Source of the DNA: Exiguobacterium aurantiacum
Lineage (GTDB): Bacteria > Bacillota > Bacilli > Exiguobacteriales > Exiguobacteriaceae
DNA: 42,661 nucleotides
Direction of reading: 5' to 3'
NCBI RefSeq assembly: GCF_001766415.1
Contig: NZ_MKXO01000013.1
Coordinates: 1 to 42,661, forward strand
A program made the position numbers and the translations under genes. Under the pieces are notes generated by a model that saw nothing but the letters and a program-made list of their open reading frames with translations, was not told where the DNA came from and searched no databases. Below are positions 24,705 through 32,361 of the stretch, piece after piece; the stretch's first letter is position 1, and the number at the start of each line of letters is the position of its first letter.

Positions 24705-25505
24705 ATGAACATGTATTCAGATATAATCGGTGCCCTCGGTGAAGAGTGGACAGTGGCTTCCGCAGGCGGGATTACGGGTGAAGCGTACGTAGCGACGACG
24801 CACCAACAAAAAATCTTTGTTAAACGGAATTCGTCTCCATTTTTAGCGATTCTATCCGCCGAAGGCATCGTCCCGAAACTATTGTGGACGAAGCGGATGT
24901 TCAACGGAGACGTTCTCAGTGCCCAACAGTTCATCGAAGGTCGTGAGTTATCGCCTGCCGACATGGAGCGTTCCGAAGTGGCGGCGCAACTCGGAAAGAT
25001 CCATCATTCGAAAGAGCTATTATTCATGTTACAGCAGTTAAACCATACACCGGTCACTTCAGAACTGTTGTACCGGCAATGTGCCGCCTATGAGCAAGAT
25101 GAGGCAGATGAGACGATCGATGAGGCGGTCCGTTGGTTATCAGACCATCGGCTGCCCGATGACGAGCGCGAACTAGTCGTTTGTCACTCTGACCTCAATC
25201 ACAATAATTGGATTGAGGATGAGTCGGGACTTCTTTATTTGACCGATTGGGACGACGCCATTATCGCGGATCGCGCGTTTGATTTGGCGATGGTCGTCTA
25301 TAGCTATGTCGATGAAGTCGATTGGGAAGAGTGGTTCAGCCATTACGGGATCACGCTGACCGCCGATCTGCATTACCGAATGCACTGGTACGCGATTGCC
25401 CAGACGGTGTTGACCATCTATGGTGAACAGAGCGCCATGGCAAGAGCTGAAGGTTTGACCGTGCTTCGTGAGCTTCTCGACGAAGCGGATGAACGGACGC
25501 AATGA
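24705..25505 (+). CDS. ytmP: Phosphotransferase-family protein YtmP
   Basis: A protein of about 266 residues with the aminoglycoside/choline-kinase fold. The catalytic loop is VVCHSDLNHNNW (about residues 157-168) and the metal-binding motif is LTDWDDA (about 178-184). The substrate of YtmP proteins is not established; they are annotated as choline/ethanolamine-type or homoserine-type kinases by fold only. The start is uncertain: TTG 24696, GTG 24702, ATG 24705 and ATG 24711 are all in frame and no strong ribosome site is visible. Location just before trmB matches Bacillus. Confidence 0.8.
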   Translation: MNMYSDIIGALGEEWTVASAGGITGEAYVATTHQQKIFVKRNSSPFLAILSAEGIVPKLLWTKRMFNGDVLSAQQFIEGRELSPADMERSEVAAQLGKIHHSKELLFMLQQLNHTPVTSELLYRQCAAYEQDEADETIDEAVRWLSDHRLPDDERELVVCHSDLNHNNWIEDESGLLYLTDWDDAIIADRAFDLAMVVYSYVDEVDWEEWFSHYGITLTADLHYRMHWYAIAQTVLTIYGEQSAMARAEGLTVLRELLDEADERTQ

Positions 25506-25508
25506 AAA

Positions 25509-25540
25509 AAGGGATGGCTCACGAATGTGAGTCATCCCTT
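25509..25540. terminator. Bidirectional terminator, ytmP / small membrane gene
   Basis: AAGGGATGGCTCAC pairs with GTGAGTCATCCCTT (one mismatch) around GAAT. The minus strand ends in TTTTTT, so it suits the small gene at 25551 best. Confidence 0.75.
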
Positions 25541-25550
25541 TCGATATACA

Positions 25551-25661
25551 TCAGACATCTTCAGGTTTCATAAAGTACGCCCAGACGAACGTAGCGATGA
25601 CGGCGCCGAAAAACGTGAGCGGGGCCGCGTAAAAGATTAAGAATTGATCTAACGTGCTCAT
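25551..25661 (-). CDS. Small single-pass membrane protein (36 residues)
   Basis: The minus strand encodes MSTLDQFLIFYAAPLTFF, one long hydrophobic helix (about residues 7-31), and a short charged tail ending YFMKPEDV. AAGGAGG stands 7 bases before the ATG, an excellent ribosome site, and a terminator follows the stop codon by a few bases. It lies alone between ytmP and trmB. Function is unknown; I do not recognise the family. The ribosome site, membrane helix and terminator together make it a credible gene despite its size. Confidence 0.7.
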   Translation of the reverse strand: MSTLDQFLIFYAAPLTFFGAVIATFVWAYFMKPEDV

Positions 25662-25797
25662 TGATTTAACCTCCTTGTGAGGGATGATTCATGTTCATTA
25701 AACAATGATTTCGTGTATAATCGCAAGGGGACTGCTCGCGTGAAGCGGCTCAGTCAGCAGAAACTTGAACATTTCATGAACGAAAGGTAGGATTTCA

Positions 25798-26445
25798 ATG
25801 CGCTTACGCCATAAACCTTGGGCTAAAGACTACATGCAAGCCCAAGAACATGTATTTATCACGAATCCCGAACAGTTGAAAGGGAGCTGGAAAACCGAAT
25901 TCGGTAACGACAATCCACTCTTTATCGAGGTCGGTTCTGGGAAAGGGCAATTCGTTCTCGGGATGGCCCAACAGTTCCCGGACGCCAACTTCATCGCCAT
26001 CGAGCTATTCGAGAGCGTTGCCGTCTCGATCGTCCAAAAACTCGTCGAAACGCCGATGCCAAACGTACGCGTCTTGACCGTCGATGCGAAGCAACTCGTC
26101 GATTACTTCGAAGCAGGGGAAGTCGACCGCGTTTACTTGAACTTCTCGGACCCTTGGCCAAAGACGAGACATGCGAAGCGCCGCTTGACGTATAAGACGT
26201 TTTTAGCCACATACGAAGCGATTCTGCCTCGTGGGGGCGAAATCCACTTTAAAACGGACAATCGGGGACTGTTCGAATATTCGCTCGAGAGCATGAGCCA
26301 ATACGGTATGTACTTCACGGATATTTCACTCGATTTGCACGCAAACGAACCGGGTGACAACGTGCGTACCGAGTACGAAGAGCGCTTCAGCGCCATGGGT
26401 CAGCCGATCTACCGGATGGAAGCAGCGTTCCGACCGAAAATTTGA
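25798..26445 (+). CDS. trmB: tRNA (guanine-N7)-methyltransferase
   Basis: A 215-residue SAM-dependent methyltransferase that makes m7G46 in the variable loop of tRNA. The SAM site is EVGSGKGQFVLGMAQ (about residues 41-55), and the signature NFSDPWPKTRHAKRRL (about 115-130) contains the catalytic aspartate. GAAAGGTAGG precedes the ATG. A TATAAT box at 25716-25721 with a poor -35 may be its promoter. Position after ytmP is as in Bacillus. Confidence 0.97.
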   Translation: MRLRHKPWAKDYMQAQEHVFITNPEQLKGSWKTEFGNDNPLFIEVGSGKGQFVLGMAQQFPDANFIAIELFESVAVSIVQKLVETPMPNVRVLTVDAKQLVDYFEAGEVDRVYLNFSDPWPKTRHAKRRLTYKTFLATYEAILPRGGEIHFKTDNRGLFEYSLESMSQYGMYFTDISLDLHANEPGDNVRTEYEERFSAMGQPIYRMEAAFRPKI

Positions 26446-26544
26446 CACGCTTTTTTCTTATTTTGATAGCATTTTCTTCACACTTTTTTCTTTCTTCTTG
26501 GTACAATAGGAATGACGCTAAATTGGAATTAGAGAAGGGGGAAT

Positions 26545-27060
26545 ATGGGGATGTTGAAAAAAGCATGGGCAAGCCTGCTTGCAGTAATCTTCATTCTAAC
26601 AATCGCACCACTCAATACCTCGGCAAACGAGGCGTTCTTAGACGCACTCGAAGAGGATTTGAAAGCGACGCATTACGACTATAAAGAAGGAACGGCTAAA
26701 ATCGTCAAAGAAGAGACGCTCACGCACTCGAACGGCAACGAAGTCATCGCAGCGGTCGTCGAACTCGATACGGTACGTGACGGCATCTTCATCACACGTA
26801 AGACGGAGTTCCATTATTACGATGCGACGGACAACAAGATTCTCACGACGGCTGACCTTGTCGAAGTCGAAGGTGCGACCGAGTTTTCGGACGCGAACAT
26901 CGACATGCTCGGTCAACAGATCATCTACTGGTTGCCGGTCCTGATCATGTTGCTCTTAATCGCGGTTCCGGCGCTCATTCTTTTCTTCGTCGTACCACGC
27001 TTCTACTCGACGACAGATTACATGAATCCGATTTATGAGAAAAACGATAATCCACGTTAA
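26545..27060 (+). CDS. Unknown protein with signal peptide and C-terminal membrane helix
   Basis: A 171-residue protein I do not recognise. Residues 1-27 look like a signal peptide (MLKKAWASLLAVIFILTIAPL, likely cut after TSANE or nearby). Residues 30-125 form a small extracellular part with a beta-strand feel (EVIAAVVELDTV, TRKTEFHYYDATDN). Residues 129-152 are a strong membrane helix, leaving a short basic cytoplasmic tail. ATG at 26545 or 26551 both fit the AAGGGGGA site. Its terminator was split by the IS relic that follows. Confidence 0.65.
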   Translation: MGMLKKAWASLLAVIFILTIAPLNTSANEAFLDALEEDLKATHYDYKEGTAKIVKEETLTHSNGNEVIAAVVELDTVRDGIFITRKTEFHYYDATDNKILTTADLVEVEGATEFSDANIDMLGQQIIYWLPVLIMLLLIAVPALILFFVVPRFYSTTDYMNPIYEKNDNPR

Positions 27061-27069
27061 AAAAGAGCC
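27059..27069 (+). terminator. Left arm of a terminator split by an IS relic
   Basis: AAAAAAGAGCC here and GGCTCTTTTTT at 27577-27587 are perfect inverted repeats, 507 bases apart, on either side of the decayed element. Together they would make a normal bidirectional terminator for the gene ending at 27060 and dhaM. Confidence 0.6.
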
Positions 27070-27576
27070 GAGAGGCCCTTCAGCTTGTTGACTAACATCA
27101 ATAGAATCGCTCGTCCTTCCGGCGCCCACGCTTTCCTGCAGGAGTCGGGGCGCCGTCGGACGAGCAACGCAAACGGTCGCCATTTGGCGGCCGTTTGTCT
27201 TTTTCTGAGGCCTCGATGGCCGACGAGAAAAGCCCTGGATATGTTCTTAGAACCGATGAAAACGGAAAACGGTATGTATGGACCGTCACCGCCTCCGAAC
27301 AGGAAGGGAATCATCATGAACCGATCCGCACCGACGCCTCGTTAGACCAGTTGGTCCCGAAAAACCACCTCGTCCGTAAGATTGACCGCCATGTCGACTT
27401 CTCCATCGTCCATCGCGCCAACCTTATGGCAGCCACCGCATAAAACATGAAGAAGCTGGCCAGTTCACTGGCCTGGAGAGACCGTATACATACCATTTTT
27501 TCAATCTTGTGCCGGGCAGAGCGCCTCAAGGTCATCGAACATAAAAAAAGACGAACCAATTCGCTTTTCGCGAATT
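27070..27576 (+). mobile_element. Decayed IS1182-like element with internal deletion
   Basis: The left end has TTGTTGACTAACA (27085-27097), then a subterminal hairpin pairing GCTCGTCC and GGCGCCC (27109-27127) with GGGCGCC and GGACGAGC (27148-27165). A transposase remnant follows, and the right end has a hairpin CCAATTCGC / GCGAATTGG (27556-27578). The same blocks appear inverted at 13851-14027. The right terminal repeat seen in that copy (TTGTTGATGAACC) is missing here. Confidence 0.75.
27216..27559 (+). pseudogene. Transposase remnant, N- and C-terminal ends fused, with stop
   Basis: Starting at MADEKSPGYVLRTDENG, the frame reaches ASLDQLVPKNHLVRKIDRHV and DFSIV, the N-terminal (InsH/DUF772-type) signature of IS1182-family transposases. 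It then jumps straight to RANLMAATA, a stop, and NMKKLASSLAW, which is the C-terminal signature. The central catalytic region (roughly 300 or more residues in the family) is gone, and a TAA at 27441 stands where a CAA (Gln) would be expected. The tail continues with CRAERLKVIEHKKRRTN. Confidence 0.75.
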
Positions 27577-27586
27577 GGCTCTTTTT

Positions 27587-27946
27587 TTACGTCATTTTCA
27601 ACTGTTCCATAATTTGATCAAGACCCATGCCGTTTCCTGAAGAGACGGCTGCGACGAACGCGCTCTCGACGATCGGGCCGTCATAGAACTTGATGTTCTT
27701 ATCGCCTTCATACATATCGATGGCAAGCTCAGCGTTCATCGTCGCCGATCCGATATCGGACAGGATGAGTGCCTCTTTGTCGACGGTTTCGATGGCCTCG
27801 AGGATACGGGTCACATCGGTTCCAATACTGCCGTCTTCTAGTCCGCTCGCAAGATGAATCGGAACGGCTGGAGCCATCTCTTTCATCAAATCTTGAATCC
27901 CTTCACCAATTTTAGCGCTATGCGAAACGATGATGAGCTCTACGAT
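27587..27946 (-). CDS. dhaM: DhaM, phosphocarrier subunit of PTS-dependent dihydroxyacetone kinase
   Basis: A 119-residue EIIA-mannose-type domain that takes phosphate from HPr and passes it to ADP bound on DhaL. The active-site histidine is H9 in VELIIVSHSAKIGEG, and GLEDGSIGTDV and LILSDIGSATMNAE follow as in the family. Only this one domain is present, as in most Gram-positive DhaM. The start is odd: aligned with E. coli DhaM (MVNLVIVSHS), the initiator falls on ATC at 27946, nine bases after AGGAGG and one base after the dhaL stop. No ATG, GTG or TTG is in frame before H9. Confidence 0.85.
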   Translation of the reverse strand: MVELIIVSHSAKIGEGIQDLMKEMAPAVPIHLASGLEDGSIGTDVTRILEAIETVDKEALILSDIGSATMNAELAIDMYEGDKNIKFYDGPIVESAFVAAVSSGNGMGLDQIMEQLKMT

Positions 27947-27947
27947 G

Positions 27948-28538
27948 TCAATCGACCTCCTTCATAATCGCTTTCAAGACGATTGAACTGGACAACGCGC
28001 CAGGGTCGATTGTACCGCGAGAGTTTTCTCCGAAGTACGAGGCGCGGCCTTTCGTCGCCACCATCCCCTCCGTCTCATTGACGAGATGATCCAACTTTGA
28101 GGTGAAATCATCTGACTCGCTCAAACCGTCTAAAAATGGCTCCCACACATCGACCATCGTCTTTTGTCCGGCGGTGGACTTGCCACGAGCTTTGATCGCA
28201 GCCGTTCCTTCCTCTAGCGCTTCTTTCACGAGCGCGAAGTCGGCCTCGGTCGCGTCACCAAATTTCGGTGCTGCTTTGACGAATGCCGAACCGTAGAGTG
28301 GACCGGCCGCACCACCGACTTTTGACATGAGCGTCATCCCGACTGTCTTACTCAACTCACCGAGAGAAGCGTACTCATCGTCGAGGATCGCAACGACCGC
28401 ATCAAAGCCGCGTGACATATTGATGCCGTGGTCACCGTCCCCAATCGCCCGGTCTAGGTCTGTCAGTGTATCTTTATTCGCTTCAATCTCAGATTGGGCA
28501 TGGCGTAGCGCTTGTTTGAACCCTTCAATCGTCAACAT
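27948..28538 (-). CDS. dhaL: DhaL, ADP-binding subunit of dihydroxyacetone kinase
   Basis: A 196-residue protein. The Mg-ADP site has aspartates D29, D34 and D36 in DLDRAIGDGDHGINMSRG, and GGAAGPLYGSAF (about 76-87) contacts the nucleotide. DhaL holds ADP as a cofactor, is rephosphorylated by DhaM, and transfers the phosphate to dihydroxyacetone on DhaK. GAGGTG precedes the ATG at 28538. It lies 19 bases after dhaK and is immediately followed by dhaM. Confidence 0.95.
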   Translation of the reverse strand: MLTIEGFKQALRHAQSEIEANKDTLTDLDRAIGDGDHGINMSRGFDAVVAILDDEYASLGELSKTVGMTLMSKVGGAAGPLYGSAFVKAAPKFGDATEADFALVKEALEEGTAAIKARGKSTAGQKTMVDVWEPFLDGLSESDDFTSKLDHLVNETEGMVATKGRASYFGENSRGTIDPGALSSSIVLKAIMKEVD

Positions 28539-28557
28539 CGATTAAACACCTCGTTTG

Positions 28558-29535
28558 TTAGATTTTGAAACCGAGCGCCGCTGATGGCGCGTCAAGATAA
28601 CTTGTCAATTCATCGTCGAGCGGTAACAAGGTGATGGAGAAACCATGCATCTCGAGAGATGTCATATAGTTACCGACGTATTTACGTTTTAACGTGTAAC
28701 CAGCTGCTTCTAATTTTTTGGCAACGAAGTGGTACGTCACGTAAAGCTCAGACAGCGGTGTCCCACCCATACCGTTGACCATGACGGCAACTTTTCCAGG
28801 CTCGACTTCTTTTGTCAAATGTTCGAGCAGGTCGTCGACAATCGAATCGACGTCGGTCGTCGGTTTCCGTTCGACACCGCGCTCGCCGTGAATCCCGATC
28901 CCGATTTCCATCTCTTCCTCGTTCAGGTCAAAGCCGGGTTTACCGCTCACTGGCATGTAGCAAGGCTCAACCGCCATTCCCATCGAGCGGACGTGAGATG
29001 CGACTTTCTCAGCAAGCGCTTTCACTTCTTCCAACGACTTCCCGCTCGCTGCTGCGGCTCCGGCAATCTTATGCACGAACACCGTGCCCGCTACGCCGCG
29101 GCGGTCTTCTTTATTTGCAATCGCGACGTCATCAGCGACGACGACGTGATCGACTTTGATCCCTTCGGCGTCGGCGAGTTCGCCGGCTAGTTCAAAGTTC
29201 ATGACATCACCAGCATAGTTTTTGACAACGAGCAACACACCGTTGCCGCCGTCTGCCGCTTTGATGCCTTCGAGTACCATGTCTGGGGTCGGGGACGTGA
29301 ACACTTCACCACAGACAGCGGCGTCGAGCATCCCATCGCCAACGTAACCGGCGTGTGCAGGTTCATGCCCGCTTCCGCCACCTGAGACGAGTCCGACTTT
29401 TCCGGACTTGGCGCCGTCCGCTCTGCAGATGACGTTCACCCCTTCGACGCGACCGTACAGTTCAGGATGGGCGTGGACCATCCCTTCGACCATTTGCGAC
29501 ACAAGTTCACTTGCTTCACCAATCAGTTTTTTCAC
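28558..29535 (-). CDS. dhaK: DhaK, dihydroxyacetone-binding subunit
   Basis: A 325-residue protein that binds dihydroxyacetone covalently through a hemiaminal to a histidine, here H216 in GIGIHGERGVE. The GGGSGHEPAHAGYVG block (about 52-66) shapes the active site. It receives phosphate from DhaL, giving dihydroxyacetone phosphate for glycolysis. The start is a GTG at 29535 behind AAAGGAGTG. It is the first gene of dhaKLM; no dhaS/dhaR-type regulator or glycerol dehydrogenase is beside it in this window. Confidence 0.96.
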   Translation of the reverse strand: MKKLIGEASELVSQMVEGMVHAHPELYGRVEGVNVICRADGAKSGKVGLVSGGGSGHEPAHAGYVGDGMLDAAVCGEVFTSPTPDMVLEGIKAADGGNGVLLVVKNYAGDVMNFELAGELADAEGIKVDHVVVADDVAIANKEDRRGVAGTVFVHKIAGAAAASGKSLEEVKALAEKVASHVRSMGMAVEPCYMPVSGKPGFDLNEEEMEIGIGIHGERGVERKPTTDVDSIVDDLLEHLTKEVEPGKVAVMVNGMGGTPLSELYVTYHFVAKKLEAAGYTLKRKYVGNYMTSLEMHGFSITLLPLDDELTSYLDAPSAALGFKI

Positions 29536-29607
29536 GTGGGATCACTCCTTTTTAAGTTTGAAAACTACCATTCTCAATTTTCCACTCTTTCGAACGGACT
29601 AAACAAA

Positions 29608-29634
29608 AAAGTCGGCGAATTGTTTCGCCGACTT
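29608..29634 (-). terminator. Terminator of ytzB
   Basis: AAAGTCGGCGAA pairs with TTCGCCGACTTT, with As on the left that read as a T-run on the minus strand. It lies between the convergent-facing end of ytzB and the start of dhaK. Confidence 0.8.
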
Positions 29635-29638
29635 TGTT

Positions 29639-29941
29639 TCATGCATATTCAAGTAAAGCGCCAGTCTCTGAATCGACCGTGAATTGGTACGTCTTTTCTT
29701 CGTCGCTCTCGAGGACCGAAATCCCGCCTTTGTACACATCATACTCACGACCGTCATAAGTATAAATCTCCGGTGATGCCGAGATCCATGCGCCTTGGAC
29801 GTGACCTTTCGCTGAGAACGCCCGTTTCGTGTACTCGAGCGCGTCTTCAGCCGATAAGCTTCGTTCATCTAACACTTTTTTCGTCATAAGTGCGGCAACG
29901 ACGGCAACCCCGATTCCAACTAACCAATACCTTTTCTTCAT
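29639..29941 (-). CDS. Membrane-anchored PepSY-type small protein (YtzB-like)
   Basis: A 100-residue protein. Residues 5-20 form a signal anchor or signal peptide (WLVGIGVAVVAALM). The remainder has the PepSY feel: SAEDALEYTKRAF, then GAWI..PEIYTYDGREYDVYKGGISV, and ending FTVDSETGALLEYA. PepSY domains often modulate peptidases. GGAGG stands 7 bases before the ATG at 29941; the longer open frame would run into the divergent ytoP gene. The pairing with an M42 peptidase matches the ytzB-ytoP order that I recall from B. subtilis. Confidence 0.7.
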   Translation of the reverse strand: MKKRYWLVGIGVAVVAALMTKKVLDERSLSAEDALEYTKRAFSAKGHVQGAWISASPEIYTYDGREYDVYKGGISVLESDEEKTYQFTVDSETGALLEYA

Positions 29942-30077
29942 ATGACTACCTCCCCTTGAACTATGGCTATCACATACATCGTACCAAAACCTGTACCCCA
30001 TTGGAATGAAAAGCATTCGCTTCCATCGAAATATTCTGTATATAATGAGACCAGAACGAGTGAAAGGATGAAATAAA

Positions 30078-31151
30078 ATGGAACAAAAAACGAGAGAATT
30101 ATTTAAGACGTTGACAGAATTGCCAGGAGCACCTGGTTTCGAATCAGAAGTTCGGCAATTTGTCCGCGATCGGATCACCCCGCACGTCGATGAAGTGATG
30201 ACGGACGGAATCGGTTCAATCTTCGGGAAACGAGTCGGGGACGAGTCGGGACCACGCATCATGGTCGCCGGTCATATGGATGAAGTCGCGTTCATGGTCA
30301 CACGGATCACAGAGAACGGAATGCTGTACATACAACCGCTCGGCGGCTGGTGGAGCCAAGTGCTGATGGCACAACGGTTCGACATCATAACATCGAACGG
30401 AAAAATCCCGGGTGTCGTCGCCTCGACGCCTCCGCATTTACTCGGGCCTGAGGCACAGAACAAACCGATGGAAATCAAGCAGATGTTCATCGATATTGGG
30501 GCCGACTCAAAAGAAGAGGCGGAGTCATGGGGCGTCCGGCCAGGAGTTCCTGCCGTGCCGACGAGTGAATTCACTCCGCTCCACCATCCGAAAAAAATTA
30601 TGGCCAAAGCATGGGACAACCGCTACGGCGTCGGTCTCGCCGTCGAGTTGCTCGAAGAAACGACCAAAGCAGATCACCCGAACATTTTGTTCTCGGGTGC
30701 GACTGTCCAAGAAGAAGTCGGCCTGCGCGGGGCCCAGACGGCTGCCGAGATGATTCAGCCGGACGTCGCGCTCGTGCTCGATGCGTCGCCAGCCAATGAT
30801 GCTTCCGGCAATAAGACGGAATTCGGTCAGCTCGGCGAAGGCGCGCTCATCCGGATTCTTGACCGCGTCATGGTCATGTCTCCTGAGATGCGTGACTTCT
30901 TGCTCGATACAGCGTCAGATGAAAACATTAAGACACAATACTTCGTGTCACCAGGTGGGACGGACGCAGGTCGTATCCATATGAGTGGGCAAGGTGTGCC
31001 GACCGCCGTCATCGGCGTCGCAGCCCGTTACATTCATACGCACGCCTCGATTTTGCACACGGATGACTACGATGCGGCCAAAGCGCTTCTAAAAGCGCTC
31101 GTCAAACGGTTAGACCGCTCGACGATGGAAACGCTTCGCGCATCCCGTTAA
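30078..31151 (+). CDS. ytoP: M42-family aminopeptidase YtoP
   Basis: A 357-residue cytosolic metallopeptidase (M42, glutamyl aminopeptidase/deblocking aminopeptidase type) with a dinuclear metal site. Ligand motifs in order are AGHMDEVAFM (about residue 66), AWDNRYGVG (about 180), VQEEVGLRGAQ with the catalytic glutamate (about 213), LDASPAND (about 235) and the late HTHAS histidine (about 320). These enzymes form large tetrahedral complexes and trim peptides. GAAAGGATG precedes the ATG. The gene ends at a terminator. Confidence 0.93.
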   Translation: MEQKTRELFKTLTELPGAPGFESEVRQFVRDRITPHVDEVMTDGIGSIFGKRVGDESGPRIMVAGHMDEVAFMVTRITENGMLYIQPLGGWWSQVLMAQRFDIITSNGKIPGVVASTPPHLLGPEAQNKPMEIKQMFIDIGADSKEEAESWGVRPGVPAVPTSEFTPLHHPKKIMAKAWDNRYGVGLAVELLEETTKADHPNILFSGATVQEEVGLRGAQTAAEMIQPDVALVLDASPANDASGNKTEFGQLGEGALIRILDRVMVMSPEMRDFLLDTASDENIKTQYFVSPGGTDAGRIHMSGQGVPTAVIGVAARYIHTHASILHTDDYDAAKALLKALVKRLDRSTMETLRASR

Positions 31152-31157
31152 TGAACG

Positions 31158-31186
31158 ACGCCACTTTAACCGAGTGGCGTTTTTTT
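31158..31186 (+). terminator. ytoP terminator
   Basis: ACGCCACT pairs with AGTGGCGT over a 7-base loop and is followed by seven Ts. Confidence 0.88.
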
Positions 31187-31189
31187 CTG

Positions 31190-31217
31190 TTGATATTTAC
31201 CGGGAAAAGATTATACT
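31190..31217 (+). promoter_or_regulatory. Candidate promoter of the EIIC-like gene
   Basis: TTGATA (31190-31195), a 16-base spacer, TATACT (31212-31217), directly after the ytoP terminator. Confidence 0.45.
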
Positions 31218-31279
31218 GATAAAAGTGTGAAGACAGAAACTTTACGACTGACAAGACAACAGAAAGAGGGGTGAATCCC

Positions 31280-32296
31280 ATGCTCAAGAAGAAAGGGATC
31301 ACGCTCAGCCCGTCACTCTACTTTGTGACGGCGCTCAGCTATATGGCACTCGGATTATTCAGTACACTCATTATCGGGTTGATCATGAAGACGATTGGCG
31401 GACAATTGCTCGATACGAGCGTCGCCGCCCTCGGTGATACACTCCAACAAATCGGAGACGTCGCCATAAGTTTGACGGGACCAGCCATCGGGATTGCAAT
31501 TGCCTATGCGCTCCAGGCTCCGCCACTCATCTTGTTTTCAGCGCTCGTCGTCGGGACGTTCGGCTATGAGTTCGGGCCGGCGGGTAGTTACGTCGCGACG
31601 CTTCTTTCGGTCGAACTGGCCAAACTCGTTTCGAAGTCGACGAAGCTTGATATTTTAGTGACGCCATTCACGACGATCGCGATCGGCTACTTGAGTGCGA
31701 CGTATATCGGGAAATATGTCGGTCTGTTCATGACCCAACTCGGCACGTGGATCGAGTGGGGGACTGAACAACAACCGCTCGTTATGGGCGTCATCGTCGC
31801 GACGCTCATGGGTCTCGCGTTGACGGCCCCGATTTCAAGCGCGGCCATCGCGCTTATGCTCGGGCTTAGCGGGATCGCCGCCGGTGCGGCGACGGTCGGT
31901 TGTGCGGCCCAAATGGTCGGGTTCGCGATCACGAGTTACCGTGACAACGGCATCGGCGGATCGGTTGCTCAAGGGATCGGCACGTCGATGCTTCAAGTCG
32001 GGAATATCGTCAAAAATCCATGGATCCTACTGCCCCCGACGGTTGCCGGTGCGGTGCTAGCCCCTATCGCCATCTTGTTGTTTGAATTAGAGAGTGTCGC
32101 GGCCGGAGCCGGGATGGGGACGAGCGGCCTCGTCGGTCCGATCGTCATGCTCGAAACGATGGGCTTCAGTTGGCATACGTTGATCGTCGTCTTCGGTTTC
32201 TTGATCGTCGGTCCGGCCATACTCAGCTATGCGGTATATCAAGTATTGACCCGGATGAACCGGATTCAGCCGAATGATATGAAAATCGAATATTGA
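31280..32296 (+). CDS. Lone PTS EIIC-like membrane protein (PTS_EIIC_2 type)
   Basis: A 338-residue, Gly/Ala-rich membrane protein with about nine to ten predicted helices. The VTALSYMALGLFSTLIIGLI start, the TAPISSAAIALMLGLSGIAA block and the repeated GIG/GTSML loops resemble the PTS_EIIC_2 (PF13303) family. No EIIA, EIIB or phosphorylatable Cys/His domain is present nearby, so whether it moves a sugar through the PTS is doubtful. ATG at 31280 has AGAGGGG upstream; the frame begins three codons earlier at a GTG. It stands alone between two terminators. Confidence 0.75.
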   Translation: MLKKKGITLSPSLYFVTALSYMALGLFSTLIIGLIMKTIGGQLLDTSVAALGDTLQQIGDVAISLTGPAIGIAIAYALQAPPLILFSALVVGTFGYEFGPAGSYVATLLSVELAKLVSKSTKLDILVTPFTTIAIGYLSATYIGKYVGLFMTQLGTWIEWGTEQQPLVMGVIVATLMGLALTAPISSAAIALMLGLSGIAAGAATVGCAAQMVGFAITSYRDNGIGGSVAQGIGTSMLQVGNIVKNPWILLPPTVAGAVLAPIAILLFELESVAAGAGMGTSGLVGPIVMLETMGFSWHTLIVVFGFLIVGPAILSYAVYQVLTRMNRIQPNDMKIEY

Positions 32297-32309
32297 ACCG
32301 ACACACAAA

Positions 32310-32343
32310 AATAAGCGTCTCGCCAAGTTGCGAGACGCTTATT
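32310..32343. terminator. Bidirectional terminator after the EIIC-like gene
   Basis: AATAAGCGTCTCGC pairs perfectly with GCGAGACGCTTATT over a 6-base loop. It serves this gene and the convergent small membrane gene. Confidence 0.8.
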
Positions 32344-32361
32344 CATTTGACGCCGAGCAGA

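Noticed and set aside
27195-27443. An 82-residue open frame that could be listed as a new small protein
   Set aside because: Its sequence is the N-terminal and C-terminal signatures of an IS1182-type transposase joined by a deletion, so it is a pseudogene.
29942-30262. Upstream extension of ytzB to a 207-residue protein
   Set aside because: It would run antisense through the start of ytoP, and the ATG at 29941 has an ideal ribosome site and signal-peptide start.
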